From NCBI GenBank assembly GCA_003864495.1, contig ML133387.1, positions 2,107,905 through 2,171,904 of the forward strand: 64,000 bases of DNA, given 5' to 3'. The stretch is from Nemopilema nomurai. Lineage: Eukaryota; Cnidaria; Scyphozoa; Rhizostomeae; Rhizostomatidae. The notes beneath the pieces are model-generated. The model searched no databases and was not told the origin of the DNA. It was given only the letters and a program-made list of their open reading frames with translations. The position numbers and the translations under genes were made by a program. Below are positions 40,601 to 49,251 of this stretch, in pieces. The stretch's first letter is position 1. The number at the start of each line of letters is the position of its first letter.

Positions 40601-43600
40601 ACAGTTTCTTAGAGGACAGCTACAGATGCCAAAAGACCGTCTCTGCTCAAAGTGTGGGAAGATTGGACATAAGAGGGCAAACTGCACATGGACCCCGGAT
40701 GACGAAAGAGGTTGTCTCTTATTACCATTCTATGCGACATACTGTAAAATTGGTTGTAAAAATTGCTCTTGACTTACTAATAATGACAAAACGTCCCATC
40801 TCGTGAGTTTGTCACACAGACAGGCTTTGCCTCATGCAGGCTTTCCAGAATCAGCTACTCTAAACAACGCGTTAATGAATCTACGTACGGCAGTATTTGC
40901 GCCCAACACCGGGTCTGCCATTGGAAGCCACTACGATCGATTCACAATCAGAGGGGTTTGGCTGTTTTACCTGTTCAGAGTCTGAAGCAATAGCTTGCGA
41001 CGAACTGGACTCAAGTCGATTAAGTAGCCGAACCAGTGCAACCAATTTGTTGCCAGGTAATCGGTGACAGAATTAGCTTCTCGAGTTTTCCAAGTTATGC
41101 AGATGCAAGAGGGTGCATGTTTGGTAAATGGGCTGTCTGGAAACCCTTAAGGAAGACCAATCAGCCCCAGCAACAGATAAGAGGCCGCTAGATGAGTCAG
41201 TCTTAGATGAGTCAGTCTTAGATGAGTCAGTCTTAGACGAGTCAGTCTTAGACGAGTCAGTCTTAGATGAATCAGTCTTAGATGAGTCAGTCTTAGATGA
41301 GTCAGTCTTAGATGAGTCAGTTTTAGATGAGTCAGTCTTAAATGAGTCAGTCTTAGACGAGTCAGTCTTAGACGAGTCAGTCTTAGATGAGTCAGTCTTA
41401 GACGAGTCAGTCTTAGATGAGTCAGTCTTAGTTGAGTCAGTCTTAGATGAGTCAGTCTTAGATGAGTCAGTCTTAGATGAGTCAGTCTTAGACGAGTCAG
41501 TCTTAGACGAGTCAGTCTTAGACGAGTCAGTCTTAGATGAGTCAGTCTTAAATGAGTCAGTCTTAGACGAGTCAGTCTTAGATGAATCAGTCTTAGATGA
41601 GTCAGTCTTAGATGAGTCAGTCTTAGACGAGTCAGTCTTAGACGAGTCAGTCTTAGACGAGTCAGTCTTAGATGAGTCAGTCTTAGATGAGTCAGTCTTA
41701 GACGAGTCAGTCTTAGACGAGTCAGTCTTAGATGAATCAGTCTTAGATGAGTCAGTCTTAGATGAGTCAGTCTTAGATGAGTCAGTCTTAGATGAGTCAG
41801 TCTTAAATGAGTCAGTCTTAGACGAGTCAGTCTTAGACGAGTCAGTCTTAGATGAGTCAGTCTTAGATGAGTCAGTCTTAGATGAGTCAGTCTTAGATGA
41901 GTCAGTCTTAGATGAGTCAGTCTGAAATTAAAGCGAACCCCTTTTCAACCTAAAATAATCTTTTGAAATCCCATCCATAACCGTAAACGTACCGTTAAAC
42001 ATCACCCAAATCTAGTTATCAACATGTGAACCCAAGTTTGCCTGCCCTAAATCTAGTTCAAGCCTGTCTACATCTTAGAAGTAACATTGTGGTTCCTTTA
42101 TTGCCACACTCGTAGATTTGGATGACAGTCCACTTTGAGCAGCGTAAAGAATGTTATTCGATGTGACATATTGTCCATGTCAGTGCTTCCACTAGGTTTC
42201 TTGAAATTTTCCACTTTGATGATCTCATTTGATGATTGATCATGATTGGCCTTATTATTTACATATGGCATTCAGCACTAAGTACTTGACAATGTGTCTT
42301 GACCCCCCGACGTGTGTCTTATAAACCATTTTCCATTAAGCCTGGTTTCCATATAACTTTTTAATGGAAACACTTCACTCCATTAATAGGTTTAGTGTTG
42401 CCGGGGGGTAGGCTACATCACTTAACAGTTATATGAAGACCAGGCTTCATTCATTTTTTGACAACGGAAAGCTTGATACTGATTCGCAATACGAACGCTT
42501 CTCGCTTGAATGTTGCAGGAGATGACTCTGATCAGGATGTTCTCCGTAACGGAAATGACGTATTAGAGTATGAGAGTCCAGACGAGAAACCCGGAAGTCA
42601 CACAGGTATGAGATTTTGACCCGCGGAGGGTGTTTTGATCAGCGAATTAATCACAGAAAGAGGTTAAAGTACGGAAATTTTACGTTTATAGATAAAGCAC
42701 CTTAAAAACCCATGTTGTTAGTGTAGAACCCATCTATGAGTATGTACTTGTATGATTGTTTGAAGTGCGTGACTTGTATGCGTGTATGATTGAAATGATT
42801 AAAATGATTGAAATGCAGCGATTGAAATCCCATGATTTAAGTTGATGTTTTCGGTGTTTTATTGGCAATTATTGGCAATTATTTGGTCACTGCAGGTGAA
42901 TTGCCCCACCCAGTTACGTCATCAGATGACAGCAGTGATGACGAAGATAGCGGGGATGCAGCGAGAGCGACGGGCGACAAGCGCAATAAAACGAAAAGGT
43001 TCCGCAAGAAGCCCCAGCCTATAAAGCAAGAAGTTGTATGTAGATGTATCGATTATTATCGTTTTATTTTCTTCTCTAGTTTTCTTGGCTACTTTGAAAA
43101 TTTTCACTGTGCTGAGATATTTTTAAATCATTGCTTGCTCTTTGTAAGAGACTCTCTGACAGAACCTCTCTTTTTTAGTACAATTATGTTATGAGCTTCC
43201 TTGCATATCATTAATATGTTTTTCGACCGCCAGTCGAATTTTTAAAAAAGACCCTCGATCTAGAGAAACCCATTCTAAATTCTTGCTGGTTGGTTGAAAG
43301 TTTTCTTTCCTGAATATTTTCCTGGTGAAAGCTTTTGCGACAACCTTGTGATTTTCTGGGTACTTGCTGCAGTTTGATTTCAGGCTTCATGAGGAAATAG
43401 TATGTTTCGCAGACGCTATCTAGAGAAAAAGCAAATGAACACAGTCCTAGATTTGCTCATAGCTTTGTGGTCAATCCTTGCTTACTCTCGTCATTGTCGT
43501 TTCCTACCTGTTTTGATTTTACGCAAACAGAACATCAAGTTATATTTCAAAGAGAAATGTAACGTTTTCTTATACATGAACTCTATTTCTGCTGCATTGT

Positions 43601-46128
43601 TTTTATTTTGTCGTTGATGATGATGCGGCTTATGGTGCCACAGAGGACATTTCTCTCACCCAAGCCAGCTTGGAATGAAGTTTGCCCCATTGCATCTCAG
43701 TAGACGGTCAACAGTGTGAAACTTGTTTTTAACGCTTCGCCTCCACCCTTTTACAGTCTAGTGATGAGTCTGGAAATGCTCAGAGGATCAGAAGCAACGA
43801 GTCTAGGAAGGCACCAGCAACTCTAAAAACTAGTTTGCAGAAATCGAAATCTAACAAGGATTTTCTAAGTACGTTCTCCATTAAAGCATACCAAGAAGGT
43901 GACAACAGTAAGCCGCAAAGCAACATGAAGACTGTTTCAAGCTGCCTTGACTTAGGAAGCAATGAAGGATGGGGAAGAGGACGGAGTGGTAAAGGAGGAC
44001 GAGGTGCTAGGAGGAAACAAGGAGACGGAGGCGCCGATAGAGGTGGGCAAGGAGGCAGAGGAGGACGGGGCGGTACAGAAGGACATGGCGGTAGAGGAGG
44101 ACGGGGCGGTAGAGGAGGACAGGACGGTACAGAAGGACATGGCGGTAGAGGAGGACGGGGCGGTAGAGGAGGACAAGGCGGTACAGAAGGACATGGCGGT
44201 AGAGGAGGATGGAGCGGTAGAGGAGGACATGGCGGTAGAGGAGGACAGGATGGTACAGAAGGACATGGTGATAGAAGACGGAGTGGTAAAGGAGGACGAG
44301 ATGCTAGTAGGAAACAAGGATACGGAGGCGCCGATAGAGGTGGGCAAGGAGGCAGAGGAGGACGGGGCGGTACAGAAGGACATGGCGGTAGAGGAGGACG
44401 GGGCGGTAGAGGAGGACAGGACGGTACAGAAGGACATGGCGGTAGAGGAGGACGGGGCGGTAGAGGAGGACAAGGCGGTACAGAAGGACATGGCGGTAGA
44501 GGAGGATGGAGCGGTAGAGGAGGACATGGCGGTAGAGGGCCCTACAGGGCTGGGAGCATATAGACCTATTTGCACCGATGATTTTTTCAGATTAAGATTA
44601 GAACGATTGTGATTATTTTCAAAGTGTGCTTTTAGCTAGAACTAAATGGGCATTAGTTTTAATTTTGATTTTTCGAACGTTGTAGACATCAATAACTCAT
44701 AAGATGTTTGGGCATCACCTTTGTGTAGTGTGCGCATCCACATTCCGTTGGGTTGAAGAGGTGAGTAGTTGTGCAGCTGTAATGTTAGCAGTGCTGTGGT
44801 TAGAAGCTTGTTGACAGGCTAGTGACTATATGTGTGAATGTTTGTTCACTCAACAATCCGTTGGGGTTGATGGGAACAGGCAGGGTGTGGCAGCTCAGAC
44901 TCCATTCAGCCAGCCAAAGATGACTCCGAGTCCTTCCTTAAAATTTCTTAAGCAACTGCGGCTATGGCTCTTATTAGAAATTTGCCCTGTCTCCATTCTA
45001 TGACAACCTCATTCACCAATAGCATTGCAATCCTGCTCTGTTGAGAAAAAAATCCGTGAAAAAATTTGATCTCTCGTTGTGTCTTGTTTTTCAGATGTGA
45101 CAATTGCTATGCCCAATTATTTCACTCGTGAGCAAAAAAAATCACAACTTCCAACTTTCGTTTTAAAAGCTCTTTTCTTTTCTTCCGATATCACATTGCA
45201 CTTTGCTTTTATTGTTACAACGGCCGTATGTTCTTGTGGGTTTTAGAAATAAGTTTTTATTCTGATGTATATGAACTTCAGGTATTTTGATTGCGTTTAA
45301 ATTTAGGATAATCACTTTTTATGGTTGTGTCCATTTCTTTCCTGTTACCCTGTCATCCCTAATTTCTACCAGGGTGTGATGTGGGCTTAAAGGTAAAACG
45401 GCGAAAGTTGTCCCAATCTTGGAACATCTACATCTCTGTCAAGCCTAAACCTGTAAGCATTTTCATGTATGTACTCTGTGCATGCTTTCACGATTCTACG
45501 ACGTATTTAGTCGAAAATTTTAGTATATGTAGATACTGGTTTGACTGATGATATGCGTACAACGTCTGCAACTAATTCGCATCATGTAGTTTTTTTGGGT
45601 CGAATGACCATTTTCAAGTTTTTGTTAATGGTGACACTTTTCGAAGGCATGGTTGAATTCTAGAGCAATGCAAGTGAAAAATCTCTTTTTACTCATTTCT
45701 CGACTTTCTCAAAAAGCTTGGCTCTAGAGATCCTCGAAGCTTTTCAACCAAGGCCATTTTACTGAGCGAGAACACAACCGAGAAAGTCAGATAGAAAACA
45801 GGGGGGGGGGGGGGTTGTTTTAAACCGATCAGTGGGTTTGCTTACACATATTACATACATACTATACAAACAGTTCCCATACAACCATGAGGAGCAACGG
45901 ACTATGACCATCCCATGGCGTTTGAGAAGAAAAGTTAAACTTTACGAGCATAGGTTAGAAATTACTACTTTATAAAAAGGAAAACGTCAATAACTGTACT
46001 AAAAAATCTAACTTTATCAGCCAATTGAAGCGCTTGAAAAGAAGAGCTCTGTGTCTGTGCGGGCCATGGTCCTTGAGGAAGGTTCACTTAAGGAAACACT
46101 TACCAGCCTGTCCCACCTTCAATGCTAA
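28613..46128 (+). CDS. Terminal uridylyltransferase of the TUT4/TUT7 (ZCCHC11/ZCCHC6) type
   Basis: This enzyme adds uridines to RNA 3' ends (let-7 precursors and short-tailed mRNAs in vertebrates), mainly in the cytoplasm. Exons: 28613-28666, 30892-31150, 31783-31868, 32355-32403, 32662-32731, 32983-33019, 33599-33688, 34106-34219, 34338-34393, 34978-35069, 35430-35477, 35871-35942, 36672-36869, 37354-37632, 38195-38544, 39040-39231, 39745-39925, 40450-40710, about 40952-41056 (uncertain), 42519-42605, 42896-43035, 43757-43868, 45373-45452 and 46021-46128. They total about 1039 residues. Residues about 100-340 are an N-terminal nucleotidyltransferase with the GS motif (LFGSSATG) but a lost metal-binding Asp. 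A CCHC knuckle lies near 430-443. The active domain has LFGSSVNGFG, Asp521/Asp523 (SDMDICM) and Asp581 (EADISLYN), then a PAP-associated region. A second knuckle is near 808-821 (CSKCGKIGHKRANC). The acidic/basic C-terminus is poorly conserved. The N-terminal C2H2 finger of vertebrate TUTs was not found. Exon 22 can also read through into a Gly-Arg tail. Confidence 0.92.
41191..41925 (+). repeat. 15-bp minisatellite, 49 units, each with an AP-1-like site
   Basis: The array is exactly 735 bases, or 49 units of GATGAGTCAGTCTTA, with no indels. Variants by my reading are GACGAG (16 units), GATGAA (3), AATGAG (3) and GTTGAG (1); the rest are GATGAG. In one forward frame it encodes repeated DESVL, closed by TGA at the final unit, which makes a 265-codon open frame from 41128. 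It lies in the intron between the uncertain exon (40952-41056) and exon 42519-42605 of the uridylyltransferase gene. A stop (TAA) at 41125-41127 and the lack of a donor after the array argue that it is not coding. Confidence 0.95.
42338..42447. mobile_element. Short MITE-like inverted-repeat element
   Basis: The left end AAGCCTGGTTTCCATATAAC (42338-42357) pairs with the right end GTTATATGAAGACCAGGCTT (42428-42447) at about 18 of 20 positions. The enclosed 110 bases are non-coding. It lies in an intron of the uridylyltransferase gene. CATT occurs on both flanks, but a target duplication cannot be assigned with confidence. Confidence 0.55.
43869..44563 (+). repeat. Gly/Arg-encoding 18-bp array with a 297-bp higher-order duplication
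   Basis: From about 43970 to 44540, 18-base units such as GGACGGGGCGGTAGAGGA alternate in a fixed order. The whole block 43981-44277 is repeated from 44278 with few changes, an offset of 297 bases or 99 codons. The frame continuing exon 43757-43868 of the uridylyltransferase gene runs through it as an RGG/GGQ-rich tail and stops at 44561-44563. A second plus frame and a minus frame are also open for over 200 codons because of the unit length. The donor at 43869 (GTACGT), or another at about 43902 (GTGACA), removes the array in the main splice model. Confidence 0.9.
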
Positions 46129-46300
46129 TTAGTGCTTTTAAAGCAAACATCCTTTGCACATTTCTTCGCGACTTTCTTTAAGTCCAGCAAAGCCCTACAC
46201 ACAAGCTCCGGCGGCGACAACCATGCCTCGTTTTCAGTCATTCAGCGTGCACCTAGAAATCATCAGCCTCTAGAAACCATTTAAATAAACCACCACCTCG
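44564..46300 (+). other. Last intron, terminal exons and 3' flank of the TUT4/7-like gene
   Basis: Two small exons of the uridylyltransferase lie here (45373-45452 and 46021-46128), each with AG/GT borders and agreeing phases. They encode a basic segment (LKVKRRKLSQSWN) and a final segment ending LSHLQC. A guanine run (about 45801-45814) lies in the intron between them. No AATAAA was seen shortly after the stop. Confidence 0.5.
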
Positions 46301-47116
46301 TCTGTTTTGACTTCACCTGTTTCGACTTCACCTGTTTCGACTTAATCTGTTTTGACTTCACCTGTTTCTGCCTAACCTGTTTCGATTTCATCAATTTTGA
46401 TTTTATTTTTTTTCTTCCTCATCTGTTTTGACTTCATTTGTTTTGACCTCATCTGTTTCGACTTCACCTGTTTCGACTTCATCTGTTTCGACTTCACCTG
46501 TTACGACTTCATCTGTTTTGACTTCACCTGTTTCGACTTCACCTGTTTCGACTTCATCTGTTTTGACTTCACCTGTTTCTGTCTAATCTGTTTCGATTTC
46601 ATCCATTTTGATTTTATTTTTTTCTTCCTCATCTGTTTCGATTTCGTTCGTTTTGACTTTATTTGTTTTGACTTTATTTGTTTTGACCTCATCTGTTTCG
46701 ACTTCACCTGTTTCGACTTCATCTGTTTTGACCTCATCTGTTTCGACTTCACCTGTTTCGACTTCATGTGTTTTGACTTCATCTGTTTTGACTTCATCTG
46801 TTTTGACTTTATTTGTTTTGACTTCATCTGTTTCGACTTTACCTGTTTCGACTTCATCTGTTTCGACTTCATCTGTTTCGAATTCACCTGTTTCGACTTC
46901 ATCTGTTTCGACTTCATCTGTTTTAAACTTCATCTGTTTCGACTTCACCTGTTTCGACTTCATCTGTTTTGACTTCATCTGTTTTGACTTCATCTGTTTC
47001 GACTTCATCTGTTTTGACTTCATCTGTTTCGACTTCATCTGTTTTGACGTCATCTGTTTCGACTTCACCTGTTTCGACTTCATCTGTTTCGACTTCACCT
47101 GTTTCTGCCCCATCTG
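46301..47116. repeat. 15-bp minisatellite (CTGTTTCGACTTCAC), about 54 units
   Basis: This imperfect array covers about 816 bases and starts 170 bases after the uridylyltransferase stop, possibly inside its 3' UTR. Units vary as CTGTTT(T/C)GACTTCA(C/T). A longer block with the interruption TTTTATTTTTTTCTTCCTC occurs twice, near 46395 and 46605, showing segment duplication inside the array. A one-base insertion near 46924 shifts the phase. Long frames on both strands (runs of KSKQM, VETDE, TSSVS, FDFIC) follow from the 15-base unit and are not genes. Confidence 0.92.
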
Positions 47117-48803
47117 GATCAGCCTCCGAATCATTATTCATATCTGCCTTTTCAGCCCGCTTTTATACTGATTTCGTGGCTTTCTTTGCAAGCTCTTCGG
47201 TCCTATTTAAAAGATATGCCTTGCTAGCGTTTGTAGTTATTGGCTCCCTTCCTTGCCCAAACCATTTATTAGTACCACCAATATCACAAAGACCACTCTC
47301 AGGACCTGCTATTTTCCCGCCAAAATCGAGATCCATGAATGAAAATGAACGTGTTTACCGTACCCAAGGGAGCCAAATAGTTTTTCTTGATTGAGCAGAC
47401 ATTGTCATCAAAAGGCAGAGAAAGCCTGTCGGATTATCATGAAAATGCATCACCAAAATCGAATGAATTCAGCTGAAAAACGAGGCACATAGGCGTGTGG
47501 AAGTTTGAGTGAGAAAAGGCAGATTGGTGGATGAAAATGGCTGATAAGTGTCGATGTAAGTGATAGTTCTTCGAATGCGCTACGCTTCGTGTTTACATGA
47601 AGTTAGGGGAAATAATTTTTTGGAACCGGTCTCGTGTAAATCTAGCGGGTTCAAATCTAGCGGTTCGTATCTGTAGAATTACGGAGAAAACTGAAATTCG
47701 CACTGCAGAGTTTTTGATTTACCCTTAAACACTGAAAAGACGTGTGTTGGATGGACTTGCTAGAACTAAGCATCGCTAGCAGCAAATCGGAGATGCACGG
47801 CCATTGAAAATTTTGCTGCCCGGGGGTTTTATGGTTGCCATGATCATTTCGGTCGCATAAATAAGCACTTGGATTGCCTGGTGACAAAGCAAAAGATAGA
47901 CCCCCCTTGCTCAGATAGACAAGTATTTCGGAAGTGAAATCATATGCACACAAGCACACTAAATGCAATGTTTTTAAGCAATTTTTATGTACATGCTAGA
48001 TCTAATTACCAACTTTAGATTAGATTAAATCAAAAGATGATTTACAGAGTTGTATCGCAATCACAATTGCTTATATTAGATTGTTGCCTCGCAAAGCAAA
48101 AATCCTCTTAAATTAGTCGCAACCTCGCAAACAACGAATAAAAATTGCTCTGCATTCAAGCCTTCTGCAAACCTCTATCGCTTGAATGCTTTAATATGCA
48201 CAGAACATTTGCACGAGAGGCTTTGGGTGCCACTGTATATGTGTTTTGTTTGCAATCTTAACACGTTTCGTCATTTCACCTTAGCACGTTTCGGCTCCTC
48301 CCTTTCGAACGTCCCGACTACGTTTCTCGGTTGTTTCAATGTTAAATCAAAATCAAGCTACACTTCTTGTCACAAGAGACTCGAGAAATGATTGGTCGAG
48401 ATGTTTATAGAATCATGTGACCTGCCAGAATACATTGTTGTCAGAATTGTAAATAGGCCTAAGTTAGACCGAATATCGGCAGCTTTACGGTCTATTTTTC
48501 TTATAAACATTAGCTTGAAATGTACGGCATCTCTTTTGGACATTTCAACGGGTAGATCGGTCATAGAAAGTTCCTCAGAATTCTGCTTTAGCAATTTGCC
48601 CCGTTGGTCCTTGATTTAAAGGTTACAGCATACGAAAATTCTCCATTTTCCGATTTGGATCACTTTCGCAAAGTTGCCTGTGACTACCAAAATAATCAGT
48701 AACAGATGTCTAAAAGTTTGCAAAAACATTCTAGAAGAAATGACCGAGCAATGTAAACGGAGTCACTTGCTTCTGTACAGTTCGACAACAATCCAATTAC
48801 ATC
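47117..48803. other. Intergenic between convergent genes, no gene recognised
   Basis: This lies between the plus-strand uridylyltransferase and the minus-strand lectin gene. Open frames such as 47657-47968 (-) and 48392-48619 (+) resemble no family. A TATAAAAG sequence on the minus strand at about 47163 precedes a repeat-derived ATG but has no credible gene behind it. Confidence 0.4.
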
Positions 48804-49041
48804 CTTTTTTATAAGGAACCTACCTCAAGACCTAGTTCCAAAAGTTCCTTATTCGTAGACCTCAAATCATCAGATTTTAGCACCAAAAGTTCGTTAATCG
48901 TTCCTTAATTTTCACTAATTTTCACAATTTTCAAATCAAAAAGTTCCGTAGGGATTTTGTTTAGTATCATAGGCCTAAGTTCTTTAAATGTTTGGGCCTT
49001 CTACAAGTAGGTTCCTTACAAAGTGGTTCCTTATAAAAAAG
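48804..49041. mobile_element. MITE with perfect 17-bp terminal inverted repeats
   Basis: CTTTTTTATAAGGAACC at 48804-48820 is exactly complementary to GGTTCCTTATAAAAAAG at 49025-49041. Further GGAACCTAC / GTAGGTTCC pairing lies just inside. The 238-base element is AT-rich and non-coding, with several internal AAAAGTTC copies. No clear target duplication was seen, so the superfamily is unassigned. Confidence 0.7.
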
Positions 49042-49251
49042 CGTGTATTTCAAATTTTCGGTTGCGTTTGGCTGCAAAATATATAGACTTTTCTAATGAC
49101 AATATGTGCTTGCTGTTTTGAAAGGGGGAGGTAAGTTGCGAGAAGATTGGCTTGTGTTGATACCATGCGTGTTTCCCGTCTTCATTTATCCATCGAATAG
49201 CAGACAATCTAACTCCCAGTCACATACAATGTTCGAAAATGTTACTGTTTG

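Noticed and set aside
41128..41925. A 265-residue DESVL-repeat protein
   Set aside because: The frame is preceded by TAA at 41125-41127, has no convincing acceptor and ends inside the last repeat unit. It is more likely an intronic minisatellite, although a terminal exon spliced at about 41175 cannot be fully excluded.
41191..41925. CRISPR array
   Set aside because: The units are contiguous 15-mers without spacers, in a eukaryotic intron.
43952..44612. Alternative plus and minus frames over the Gly/Arg array (EEDGAV and SSSTAP runs)
   Set aside because: They are shadow frames of the 18-base repeat. Only the frame continuing exon 43757-43868 has a splice connection.
46923..47141. Minus-strand acidic repeat protein (MNNDSEADPDGAETG...) with a TATAAAAG about 20 bases upstream
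   Set aside because: The ATG lies just outside the array and the rest is array. The TATA-like sequence is too close to the ATG for a normal leader and is unsupported.
46397..47171. Long overlapping open frames on both strands (FDFIC, TSSVS, KSKQM and VETDE runs)
   Set aside because: They arise because a 15-base unit without stops stays open in several frames at once. No splice or domain evidence supports any of them.
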